Origin: Bartonella tribocorum
GTDB lineage: Bacteria; Pseudomonadota; Alphaproteobacteria; Rhizobiales; Rhizobiaceae
Direction: 5' to 3'
NCBI RefSeq assembly: GCF_002778015.1
Contig: NZ_NJPP01000001.1
Location: 124,262-188,261, forward strand
Length of the DNA: 64,000 nucleotides
Each line of letters opens with the position of its first letter. Positions within the stretch are counted from its first letter, which is position 1. This document shows positions 51,335 to 59,645 of this stretch, piece after piece. The translations under genes were made by a program, and so were the position numbers. The notes beneath the pieces were generated by a model, which saw only the letters and a list, made by a program, of their open reading frames with translations, ran no database searches and was not told where the DNA came from.

Positions 51335-51374
51335 AAATATGAAAAAATAATCTAAAAATTTAAAGAGAAAAATT

Positions 51375-52271
51375 ATGAATGATGATCTCTCAAAAAAAAG
51401 ACTAGGACGTGGATTAGCAGCATTAATTGGAGATATCAATTTAAACAACAATATTGCACGTTCATCAAGCTTTGATAAATTAAATGAATCCGGTAACATT
51501 TCTGAACGTTTCGTATCCATTGAAGCTATTTCATGTAATCCTCACAATCCGCGGCGTCATTTTACTGAAACAGAGCTTGATAATTTGGCACAATCAATTC
51601 GTCAGCATGGTGTGGTTCAACCGGTTATTGTAAGGCCTTTAAGAGATCATCCTCATCGGTTTGAATTGATTGCGGGTGAACGGCGTTGGCGTGCAGCACA
51701 ACGTGCAAATTTAAATCAATTACCCGTTATTATTCGTGATGTGGACGATAAAACCGCTTTGGAATTGGCTATTATTGAAAATATTCAGCGGGCTGATCTT
51801 AATCCTATCGAAGAAGCAAAAGGATATGAGATGCTCTTGAATGAACATGATTATACACAAGTGGATTTAGCACAAGTTATTGGAAAAAGTCGTAGTCATG
51901 TTGCAAATACGCTTCGTTTATTAAAACTTCCAGAAAAAGTACAACAATTTTTAACGGATGGACAACTTTCGGCAGGTCATGCACGGTGTCTTATAACTGT
52001 TGATAATCCACAAGATTTAGCTGAAAAAATTATCCGTGAAGGACTTTCTGTTCGTCAAACAGAAATACTTGCATATGAACAGGCAAATCCTAAAACTAAA
52101 AAACGTACGACTATGAAGAAAGATGCAGAAACAAAATCTTTAGAAAAATTACTTGCAGATGTGATCGGGATGAAAGTCATTATTCGTCATGGTAAAAAAG
52201 GTGGAGATTTAAAAATACGCTATTCTTCATTAGAACAATTAGATGAAATTTGCCGGCGTTTACAAAGTTAA
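51375..52271 (+). CDS. parB: Chromosome partitioning CTPase ParB
   Basis: Centromere-binding clamp that loads at parS and spreads. The N-terminal KKRLGRGLAALIGD (residues 6-19) is the ParA-stimulating peptide. The CTP-binding region contains NPRRHF, and GERRWRAAQRA near 99-109. The helix-turn-helix TQVDLAQVIGKSRSHVANTLRLL is near 157-179, and the C-terminal dimerisation domain ends LDEICRRLQS. Four parS-like sites in the window are its likely targets. Confidence 0.96.
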   Translation: MNDDLSKKRLGRGLAALIGDINLNNNIARSSSFDKLNESGNISERFVSIEAISCNPHNPRRHFTETELDNLAQSIRQHGVVQPVIVRPLRDHPHRFELIAGERRWRAAQRANLNQLPVIIRDVDDKTALELAIIENIQRADLNPIEEAKGYEMLLNEHDYTQVDLAQVIGKSRSHVANTLRLLKLPEKVQQFLTDGQLSAGHARCLITVDNPQDLAEKIIREGLSVRQTEILAYEQANPKTKKRTTMKKDAETKSLEKLLADVIGMKVIIRHGKKGGDLKIRYSSLEQLDEICRRLQS

Positions 52272-52295
52272 CTAATTGTTATAAAAATAAATTTC

Positions 52296-52763
52296 TTAAC
52301 AATGACCTTTTAAAATTTTGATCATTCTATACATATGATTTTTAGCAAATTCTATATTTCTTGAGGATATAGCGTTTTTTACATAAGGAGAATTCTCTTC
52401 ATTTGTCAGCACAATCAATGTTGCTTGAAGTGTTAGATGAGCAACAACAAAATCTTTTGGTGTGAGATTATTCTCTCTTAAAATATTTACAAGTTCTCGC
52501 TTACTAGAAATATAAGTGATATATTCTTCAATATGATCATCATCAGTGATAGGATTGTTCTTTGTGTTTTCTTTTTGTGTTTCTGGAGGCAAATTTTTAC
52601 ATTCTTTTTCAATTTTCTCCAGCTTTACAAGAAAATCCTCTGTCAAGAGATAATTTGCAATAAGAGCTGATGTAAAAGAATGCTTATCTGTCTCTTGTTT
52701 TTGTTCTTGAGCATATGATACAAAAGAGGAAAGGAAGAGGAAGCACAATGCAAGTTTAAACAT
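52296..52763 (-). CDS. Secreted protein of unknown function
   Basis: Protein of 155 residues with a clear signal peptide (residues 1-18, ending VSYA before QEQKQ). The mature part is acidic and helical, with KLEKIEKECKNLPPETQKEN and YISSKRELVNILRENNLTPK in the middle and a single late cysteine at the terminus (KGHC). I do not recognise a named domain. A decayed second copy lies at 53458-53874. Just upstream of this gene (52764-52805) is a decayed copy of the gloB 3' end, so the gene was duplicated together with its neighbour's tail. parB converges on it, with a 24-bp gap. Confidence 0.75.
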   Translation of the reverse strand: MFKLALCFLFLSSFVSYAQEQKQETDKHSFTSALIANYLLTEDFLVKLEKIEKECKNLPPETQKENTKNNPITDDDHIEEYITYISSKRELVNILRENNLTPKDFVVAHLTLQATLIVLTNEENSPYVKNAISSRNIEFAKNHMYRMIKILKGHC

Positions 52764-53457
52764 GACTAAAAATTTTCTTTTCTTTTGTGAATTTTAATAA
52801 AAAATTTCTGTTTGTTGCTCTTTGTTTTTATAAAAATCATTTGTAGGCATAATAAGAATATAAGTTAATTATTCGGAATGGTGAAAATATGATAATTTTT
52901 TAATAGAGACATATCTCTAACGAAGAATAGAACATCATTGGATCACTAATTCACATACTTGTTTTAAAAGACATCTTTCAATACTCTGAAATCCATTTCG
53001 AGATGATGTTCGTGAAATGGTACAACTAAAGCTCCATGAATATATAAAATTACAGAGCAGAACTTCTCTATCTTTATGGCTTATGAAAAAGCAAGCCGCA
53101 TCATCACACATTCCACCAGTTTTCAATGTGCGACGAAGTTCTTGATATTTAAGATGATTCATAAAAGGTATTTTTATTGTAGAGTTTCACTCCACGCGGC
53201 TTTCCCTGCTTGTAACATGCAAGAAGATGATTTTGATTGATTCAACAGAAGAGAGATTTGTTATCAGAGAATCTTACGATATTCGTACTCACTATTCAAC
53301 ATTAAAACAGTAAATTATCATTTAAAATCAACATATTGACTAATTATAGTAATGGGATAACAACTCTCAATGTATCATAATTGATTAGTTTCTCAAAATA
53401 AGCTCTTTACAGCTCCCTGAAAGATTCGTTATTTTGTAAAAGTATTTTTTAATAAAT
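52764..53457. other. Region between the two copies of the secreted-protein gene
   Basis: Holds a decayed gloB 3' end (52764-52805) and the best copy of the repeat family (52925-53300). The remaining parts show no gene. The 75-codon frame at 52935-53162 is discussed under that repeat. Confidence 0.5.
52925..53300 (-). repeat. Decayed repeat family, copy 6 (best preserved, 75-codon ORF)
   Basis: On the minus strand an uninterrupted 75-codon frame runs from ATG 53162 to 52935. It begins MNHLKYQELRRTLKTGG, continues with DDAACFFISHKDREVLLCNF and SWSFSCTISRTSS, and ends ERCLLKQVCELVIQ. Copies at 3885, 23345, 34725, 34985 and 35455 align with parts of it. The 5' flank (53170-53290) is also shared with copy 5. 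No strong ribosome site precedes the ATG. It may be a surviving small gene or the freshest of several remnants; I do not recognise the protein. Confidence 0.55.
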
Positions 53458-53874
53458 TCAAAATTGTTTAGAGATATAATGTCCCTTATCAGGTGAAAAT
53501 TTCTTTTCGGGTGCAAATACAAAAATCATTGATATCCCTTTAAATGTTAGAGCTCCAGCAGCGAAATCTTTAGGTGTGAGATCATTTTCTTTTAAAATAT
53601 TCATGAATTTTAATTTACTAGAAATATGGACAGTGTAATTTTCAATGTTAGAGAGAATATAAGAATGATAAGTGATAGGATCATTTTTTGTTTCTGGAAG
53701 AAAATTTTTGCATTCTTTTTAAGTTTTAATTTTTCTAAACTTTAAAAGAAAAATTTATGTTAAGAAATAATTGCCGATAGCAGGTGATATAAAAAAGAAT
53801 CATCAGTGTTTTATTTTTTGAGCATATGATGCAAAAAGAAAAAAGCACAATGCAAATCTTAAAAATCTGAACAT
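53458..53874 (-). pseudogene. Decayed duplicate of the secreted-protein gene
   Basis: Starts at 53874 with MFRFLRFALCFFLFASYAQ, closely matching the signal peptide of the intact copy at 52763, but reaches a stop five codons later. Similarity resumes in frame further on: PETKNDPITYHSY, HISSKLKFMNILKENDLTPK. It then diverges near the end. Total span (417 bp) is close to the intact gene (468 bp). It lies directly downstream of gloB. Confidence 0.85.
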
Positions 53875-53876
53875 GA

Positions 53877-54638
53877 CTAAAAATTATCTTTTCTTTTTCG
53901 GATTTCAGCAAAAACTTCTTCATCTGTAGAATCTTTCATTGAAAGATTTTTTCTGATTGTTTGGTCATCCCAACGAAGAAAGGGGTTTGTTTCTTTTTCT
54001 TGCTCTAAAGTAACAGGGAGAGTTGCGGTGTTTTTTGCACGTAATAAAAAAACTTCTTCTGCTCTTCGTTGAAGTTTTTGATTATGTGGGTCAAGTGTCA
54101 ATGCAAAAAGAGCATTATTTTTTGTGTACTCGTGTCCACAATAGAGAAGTGTTTCATTGGGGAGTTCACGAAGTTTTTTTAAAGAATTCAGCATTTGTGT
54201 GGTTGTTCCTTCAAAAAGACGTCCACAACCAAGTGAAAAAAGCGTATCTCCAGCAAAGAGTAATTTTTTTTCAGGAAAATAGTAGGATAGAGCTCCCAGC
54301 GTATGGCCAGGTGTTGAAAGAGCTAAAAGCGTGTGAGAACCAAAGAAAAGTTTTTCATCAGGTTTAAGTGTTTGATAAATATGATGAATTTTTTCTTTTT
54401 CTGCTTCTGGTCCGATAACCATAGCGTTGTACACTTGTTTTAATTCTGCTACTGCTTCTACATGATCGTGATGATGGTGAGTCACAAAAACAGTGTTAAG
54501 TGTCCAATTACGATGTTTTAAAGCATTATGAATTGCTTTACTTTCAGGAGCATCTATTGCGGCTGTCATGCCGCTTTTTTCGTCATGAATGAGTACACCA
54601 AAATTATCTTCTCGACAGATAAATTGTTCAATCAGCAT
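53877..54638 (-). CDS. gloB: Hydroxyacylglutathione hydrolase (glyoxalase II)
   Basis: Metallo-beta-lactamase-fold hydrolase that converts S-lactoylglutathione to lactate and glutathione in methylglyoxal detoxification. The metal motif THHHHDHVEAV is near residues 53-63, with GHTLGALSYYF, FAGDTLFSLGCGRLFEG and YCGHEYTKNN following. Length 253 is usual. Its last codons were duplicated upstream of the secreted-protein gene at 52764-52805. Confidence 0.95.
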   Translation of the reverse strand: MLIEQFICREDNFGVLIHDEKSGMTAAIDAPESKAIHNALKHRNWTLNTVFVTHHHHDHVEAVAELKQVYNAMVIGPEAEKEKIHHIYQTLKPDEKLFFGSHTLLALSTPGHTLGALSYYFPEKKLLFAGDTLFSLGCGRLFEGTTTQMLNSLKKLRELPNETLLYCGHEYTKNNALFALTLDPHNQKLQRRAEEVFLLRAKNTATLPVTLEQEKETNPFLRWDDQTIRKNLSMKDSTDEEVFAEIRKRKDNF

Positions 54639-54707
54639 GTCTTTTTTCCATGAACAGTATGCAACGATGAAACTGAAAAGTAATTTATGATTATAGGTAC
54701 ATTTTGT

Positions 54708-55394
54708 TTAAGAATCAGATTTGTCCTCTTCTGTAAAAAGCCCTTGTGAGTGCTTTATAATGATGGGCATTTGGGTAAGCATGAAAAGGACTGTTATAGG
54801 CATCACGCCAAAAACTTTGAAATTCGTCCAAAAATTATCGCTAAAATTGCGCCAAATAATTTCATTCAAAAGGGCAAGAAAAACGAAAAAAAATGCCCAA
54901 CGATAGGTGAGTTTTTGCCAGCCTAAATCATCAAGTTTTAAGGTAGAATCAAGGGCGTAACGTAAAAGTGGCTTTTTAAAAAACATCCCACCAAACAATA
55001 TAAAAGCAAAAAAGCTGTTAATGATAGTTGGTTTCATCTTTATGAAAGTTTCATTATGAAGCCAGAGCGTTAGAAAGCCAAAAATGAGAACAAATATTCC
55101 CGAAATGAGAGGCATAATGGGAATTTGTTTTGCAAGGATCCACGATAAGCTTAGAGAAATAATAATTGCTACCATAAAAATAGCTGTTGCAGGGAAAATA
55201 GGTTTACTAAAATTTTGAAAAAATCCAATGTTTTTTATCAACCATTCTCCTTTATAATTAGCAAAAAAGAAAGCAACCAATGGTCCCATTTCTAAGAGGA
55301 ACTTAAATGTTGGTGAGAGAGGTGTTTTCTTATTATCATTCATATTTTTCTCAGAATTATTGTATGAATTAGGGTTAGATAAAGGCTGTTTCAT
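54708..55394 (-). CDS. YciB-type inner-membrane septation protein A
   Basis: Intracellular septation protein A family (YciB/IspZ-like) with several hydrophobic helices. Family motifs are LLEMGPLVAFFFANY near residues 34-48 and FWTNFKVFGVMPITVLFMLTQ near 188-208. The exact role is unsettled; loss in other bacteria affects septation and envelope. The ATG at 55394 overlaps the ftsY stop by four bases, supporting this start although the first 25 residues are a polar extension. Confidence 0.88.
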   Translation of the reverse strand: MKQPLSNPNSYNNSEKNMNDNKKTPLSPTFKFLLEMGPLVAFFFANYKGEWLIKNIGFFQNFSKPIFPATAIFMVAIIISLSLSWILAKQIPIMPLISGIFVLIFGFLTLWLHNETFIKMKPTIINSFFAFILFGGMFFKKPLLRYALDSTLKLDDLGWQKLTYRWAFFFVFLALLNEIIWRNFSDNFWTNFKVFGVMPITVLFMLTQMPIIIKHSQGLFTEEDKSDS

Positions 55395-56638
55395 GTATGT
55401 TTTCCTACTATAGTTTCGGCAAAGTCAGAAGCAGAAAATGGTTGAAGGTCTTCAATATTCTCTCCTACACCGATAAAATAAATGGGTAATTTATATTTTG
55501 CTGCGATAGCAACAAGAATTCCTCCTTGTGCAGTTCCATCTAGCTTTGTCATGACTAAACCATTAACACCAGCAATATCACGGAAAATATCCACTTGGCT
55601 GAGTGCATTTTGTCCGGTCGTTGCATCAAGCGTTTGAAGGATTGTATGGGGAGCTTGGGGGGCGTGTTTTTTTAAAACACGAATAATTTTTGCCAACTCA
55701 TCCATCAATTCAGATTTATTTTGTAAACGCCCTGCTGTATCAATAATTAATACATCACTGTTTTCTTTTTTTGCTTTCTCAAAAGCATCAAAGGCTAAGC
55801 TTGCGGAATCGGCACCCAATTTTGTTGAAATGACAGGAGAATCGGTACGTTTACCCCAAATATGTAATTGTTCAATCGCTGCGGCTCGGAAAGTGTCACC
55901 AGCAGCAAGCATAACTTTTAGTCCCCCTTCAGTTAATTTGGCGGCAAGTTTTCCAATCGTTGTAGTTTTTCCAGTGCCATTTACACCGACTAGTAAAATA
56001 ACATGAGGCTTATGATTGAGATCAAGTTCTAACGGTATTGCTACAGGTTCCAGAATTTTTTTTATCTCATCAGCAACGATCGTATGAATATCATCTGGGG
56101 AGAGATCTTTTTCATAACGACTGGAAGCTAAAGTATTCGTGATGTGTGTTGCTGTTTCTACACCGAGGTCAGCTTGAATAAGAATATCTTCGAATTCTTG
56201 TAATGTCTCTTCATCAAGTTTTCTTTTAACAAAGAGGTCGCCAATTGAACCGCTTAGACGTTGTGAAGAAAGGGCTAGACCTTTTTTAAGACGTCCAAAC
56301 CATGCTGTTTTTTTTTGTTCAACGGACGGTTCAGATAAAACTTCTTCATTCTTTTTTTCATGGATGGTATTTGTGACAATAATTTTTCCAGAAAGGGGAA
56401 TTTTGTCAGAAAGAGAGGCTTTATCAGAATGCGACTCTAAAGATTGCGACTTTTCATCACATTCTACAGATCTTAACTTTTGATTTTCTTCTTGTTCTGC
56501 ATTTGTAGAGATGTGACAGTTTTTTATCCTTTCATTTTTTTCTATTATATCGCTTTTATCAGGAATAGAAATTTGTTCCATTTCCTTCTCTTTAGATTTG
56601 TTAAAAGAGAATATTTTTTTTATAAAAGATTTCGTCAT
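55391..56638 (-). CDS. ftsY: Signal recognition particle receptor FtsY
   Basis: Receptor that docks SRP-bound ribosomes at the membrane. The first roughly 120 residues are charged and low-complexity (A domain). The NG GTPase then follows, with GVNGTGKTTTIGKLAAKL, DTFRAAAIEQL, DTAGRLQNKSELM and TKLDGTAQGG. ATG 56638 has an AGGAAAA ribosome site; a TTG six codons upstream (56656) overlaps the mtaB stop. Translationally linked to the YciB gene downstream. Confidence 0.95.
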   Translation of the reverse strand: MTKSFIKKIFSFNKSKEKEMEQISIPDKSDIIEKNERIKNCHISTNAEQEENQKLRSVECDEKSQSLESHSDKASLSDKIPLSGKIIVTNTIHEKKNEEVLSEPSVEQKKTAWFGRLKKGLALSSQRLSGSIGDLFVKRKLDEETLQEFEDILIQADLGVETATHITNTLASSRYEKDLSPDDIHTIVADEIKKILEPVAIPLELDLNHKPHVILLVGVNGTGKTTTIGKLAAKLTEGGLKVMLAAGDTFRAAAIEQLHIWGKRTDSPVISTKLGADSASLAFDAFEKAKKENSDVLIIDTAGRLQNKSELMDELAKIIRVLKKHAPQAPHTILQTLDATTGQNALSQVDIFRDIAGVNGLVMTKLDGTAQGGILVAIAAKYKLPIYFIGVGENIEDLQPFSASDFAETIVGKHT

Positions 56639-56652
56639 AAGAGTTTTCCTGC

Positions 56653-57936
56653 TCAAGCAGCGTTTAATTTTGGAAGGACAGCAATTAATTTATCGTCATC
56701 ATGGCCAATAATAAGGGCTTGAACAATTGTTCCTGCTTTTGCACCTTTAATTTGTACAAGAGTATAATCTTCTGTTCGTCCAATTTCATCTTTTTCAACG
56801 AGAATTGTTTGTTGACTGTTTTGTAAATAAGTAAGATGTTTTAGGTAAGCTTCTTCACCTGCTTTACGCAATCTCTCAGCACGCATCTTAACTATTTTAC
56901 GGTTGACTTGTGGCATTCGTGCGGCAGGTGTTCCTTCTCTTGGACTAAAGGGAAAAACATGAAGGTGGGTTAAATGACAATCTTTGATCAAAGAAAGACT
57001 GTTTTGAAACATCTCTTCTGTTTCCGTAGGAAAACCCGCAATTAAATCGGCACCGTAAACCATTGTAGGACGTTTGGCCCGCAATTCTTGGCAAAATTGA
57101 ATGGCATGTTCACGCAAATGTCGCCGTTTCATCCGTTTTAAAATCATATTATCACCTGCTTGCAAGGATAAATGTAGATGAGGCATAATTCTTTTTTCAT
57201 AGGCTAAAAGATTTATGAGTTCTTCGTCTGTTTCAATAGAGTCAATAGATGAAAGACGTAATCGAGGCAAATCAGGAACATGATGCAAAATGGCTGAGGT
57301 TAATTTTCCTAGAGTCGCTTTTCCAGGAAGATCGTGACCATAACTTGTAAGGTCAACACCTGTAAGAACCACTTCTTGAATCCCCTCGTCTGTCAATTTT
57401 CTAATTTGCTCTATAACAGCCCCCATGGGAACTGAACGAGATGGCCCACGTCCATAAGGAATAATGCAAAATGTACAACGATGATCGCATCCGTTTTGCA
57501 CTTGTACAAAAGCGCGGGTGCGTTCTTGCATTGCATTGACCATATGGGGAGCAATTTTTTTAACTTCCATGATATCATTGATGCGCACCTTTTCAGAATG
57601 GTTAACACCAAAATCAGGAAGTTGACGATAAGAATGGGAATGAAGTTTGTCTTCGTTTCCTAAAACGAGATCCACTTCTGTCATTGAGGCAAAATTTTGC
57701 GTTTCTGTTTGGGCAGCGCATCCTGTTACAATAATGCGGGCATGAGGATTTTCACGTCGCGCTTTGCGGATAGCTTGTTTTGCTTGTCGGACGGCTTCGG
57801 CAGTGACAGCGCAGGTGTTAAAGATAATCGCACCATCTTTGAGCTGGTCTAGCCCTGAAGAAGTGCTTTCTTTGCGAATGATTTCCGATTCGTAGCTATT
57901 GAGTCGACAACCGAAAGTTACAATTTCTACTGCCAT
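56653..57936 (-). CDS. mtaB: tRNA t6A37 methylthiotransferase MtaB
   Basis: Radical-SAM enzyme that adds a methylthio group to t6A37 in tRNAs. The N-terminal domain has TFGCRLNSYESEI near residues 7-19, then the radical-SAM CxxxCxxC in CDHRCTFCIIPYGRG near 150-164, and a C-terminal TRAM-like region. ATG 57936 overlaps the dapF stop by one base (TGATG); a TTG one codon earlier is possible. Functionally downstream of the TsaE pathway encoded at 8.4 kb. Confidence 0.93.
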   Translation of the reverse strand: MAVEIVTFGCRLNSYESEIIRKESTSSGLDQLKDGAIIFNTCAVTAEAVRQAKQAIRKARRENPHARIIVTGCAAQTETQNFASMTEVDLVLGNEDKLHSHSYRQLPDFGVNHSEKVRINDIMEVKKIAPHMVNAMQERTRAFVQVQNGCDHRCTFCIIPYGRGPSRSVPMGAVIEQIRKLTDEGIQEVVLTGVDLTSYGHDLPGKATLGKLTSAILHHVPDLPRLRLSSIDSIETDEELINLLAYEKRIMPHLHLSLQAGDNMILKRMKRRHLREHAIQFCQELRAKRPTMVYGADLIAGFPTETEEMFQNSLSLIKDCHLTHLHVFPFSPREGTPAARMPQVNRKIVKMRAERLRKAGEEAYLKHLTYLQNSQQTILVEKDEIGRTEDYTLVQIKGAKAGTIVQALIIGHDDDKLIAVLPKLNAA

Positions 57937-58787
57937 CAAGAGTGATCCTTTTCGTAGCAGCCTGTTAAAGGGTTTAAAAAACCACTAAATTGATATTTTA
58001 TTGGTCCCGTCATAATAATGTGATCGTCTTCTCTGTAAAAAATATTAAGTGTTCCCCCTGGTAAGTTTACATCGATATAGCGCTGTGTCAGACCACGTCG
58101 ATAAGCGGCCACTGCACTCGCACAAGCAGCGCTCCCACATGCTTGTGTTAATCCTGCTCCTCGTTCCCATGTGCGTAAATTTAGACTTTTCTTTGACGTT
58201 ATGCAAGCAATGGAAATATTGCATCGTTCTGGAAAAAGCGGATCATGTTCAAGTTTGGATCCATATTTTTCTAATGGAAAATGTTGAATATCATTTTCAA
58301 TAAAAAAGACAGCATGGAGATTGCCAATAGATATAAGGCAAGCATCTTTTAGAGGACCAGCCGTAATTTCTACGTGATTGGTATCAACTATTTCACGTGA
58401 AACAGGCATCTCTTTTGCATTGAAGTTTGGGCATCCCATATCAACAGAGATGAGGTTGCTAGTCTGCTGTTTTCCTTCAATAATTCCAGCAGGTGTTTCT
58501 AAACGAAAATTTTCACCCAAATTGTGGTCTGTGAGCCATGCAATGACACAGCGGGTACCATTGCCACAAGCTTTAGCCTTTGAACCATCAGCATTCCATA
58601 TTTCGATGCGGAAGTCCGCTTCTTTCTTCGTTGGTGTGTGGATGGCCATGATTTGATCAAAATGCATTTCTGGATCTGTCGATAAAGCGAGGATTGCTTG
58701 TGGTGTAAGAGCCTGTGTGCTTTCGCGCATATCAGCAACAATAATTTGATTTCCAAGACCGTCCATTTTGCTAAATGGCATTTTCAT
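57936..58787 (-). CDS. dapF: Diaminopimelate epimerase
   Basis: Turns LL- into meso-diaminopimelate for lysine and peptidoglycan. Both catalytic cysteines are present, in KACGNGTRCV near residues 74-83 and TQACGSAACASAV near 219-231. The start MPFSKMDGLGNQ is near the family form; the ATG at 58787 or at 58781 could be used. The codons for PVSREI contain a parS-like site. It leads dapF-mtaB-ftsY, a common rhizobial order. Confidence 0.95.
   Translation of the reverse strand: MKMPFSKMDGLGNQIIVADMRESTQALTPQAILALSTDPEMHFDQIMAIHTPTKKEADFRIEIWNADGSKAKACGNGTRCVIAWLTDHNLGENFRLETPAGIIEGKQQTSNLISVDMGCPNFNAKEMPVSREIVDTNHVEITAGPLKDACLISIGNLHAVFFIENDIQHFPLEKYGSKLEHDPLFPERCNISIACITSKKSLNLRTWERGAGLTQACGSAACASAVAAYRRGLTQRYIDVNLPGGTLNIFYREDDHIIMTGPIKYQFSGFLNPLTGCYEKDHS
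58389..58404. promoter_or_regulatory. parS-like site 4, inside dapF
   Basis: TATTTCACGTGAAACA (plus strand): one mismatch (position 2) to the consensus. It is 8.4 kb from site 3 and about 13 kb right of the candidate origin. Confidence 0.6.
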
Positions 58788-59014
58788 GAAATTTCTCTAT
58801 TCTAAAGATTACTTATAAAGGAGTATAATATATGACTAAAAATCTTATAAATTTCTAGTGTTTAATAAAATAAAACTAGGCACATAAATTATTTTGTTTA
58901 AAATAAGTGATTTTAATCCTGTTTTTTTAATTTGTTAATCTATCTTTGTAACTATAATGAATGTTCGCTTAATTTTTTTGTGGGCTTTTTATTTCCGTGG
59001 GAGAGAGTACAGAT

Positions 59015-59548
59015 ATGTCGTTTTCAAAAAATTCGTTTTTCGTTGCAATGTCAACTGTAATACTTTTAGGAGGATGTTCAACAACGCGGTTTGACAATAA
59101 TGATAATAGTAACGCATTAGAAGTTTTTTATCCATATCAACAAATGACAACATTGGAAGTGACAGATTCATCATCTACTTCTGAATCTGCAGACGCTTCG
59201 ATGTATGAGAAAGGAAATTCTCAAAGTGATGGACGAATGGCTAGTCTCGAATTGCCAAGCAATGCTACTGATTTGTTTCCTGCAAGTATTGCTGGGGTAT
59301 GGAATCTTTCTATTGGGGGTAAAGCTTGTCGGATTGCAACGCCACAAACAAAGTTTGGACAAGGGTACCGCGCTGGTCCTTTACACTGTCCTGGAATTGC
59401 TTCCCAAGTGAGATCATGGGCTGTTAAAGGAAAAAGATTATATTTTTATAATAATTCTGGACGTGTTATCGTCGCCCTTTATTCTTCAAATGTTGATCGT
59501 TTTGAGGGACGTACACTTGATGATCATCCCGTCGTTTTAAGCCGTTAG
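59015..59548 (+). CDS. omp19: Omp19-like outer-membrane lipoprotein (protease-inhibitor fold)
   Basis: Lipoprotein close to Brucella Omp19, which has an AprI/Inh-type protease-inhibitor domain. From ATG 59015 it is 177 residues, the length I recall for Brucella Omp19. The lipobox LLGGC is near residues 18-22. A low-complexity linker follows. The C-terminal domain starts SIAGVWNLSIGGKACRIATP and continues with TKFGQGYRAGPLHCPG, two cysteines that can form a disulfide, and ends VVLSR. ATG 59015 follows GGGAGAG. LspA at 33.6 kb would process it. Confidence 0.9.
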   Translation: MSFSKNSFFVAMSTVILLGGCSTTRFDNNDNSNALEVFYPYQQMTTLEVTDSSSTSESADASMYEKGNSQSDGRMASLELPSNATDLFPASIAGVWNLSIGGKACRIATPQTKFGQGYRAGPLHCPGIASQVRSWAVKGKRLYFYNNSGRVIVALYSSNVDRFEGRTLDDHPVVLSR

Positions 59549-59645
59549 ATCATTTTTGACCGCTTATGAAAAATAAGCTACATGGGCAGATTCGTGAAAA
59601 GAATTTGTATTTTTCATTGAAAACCGTTGGAAAAAGGTTGTTTGG

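Noticed and set aside
52276-52302. Weak inverted repeat after parB (ATTGTTA / TAACAAT) as a terminator
   Set aside because: Only seven A/T-rich pairs with a long loop, and it overlaps the stop of the convergent gene; not convincing.
59560-59586. Hairpin GCTTAT / ATAAGC after omp19 as a terminator
   Set aside because: The stem is only six pairs and no T tract follows.
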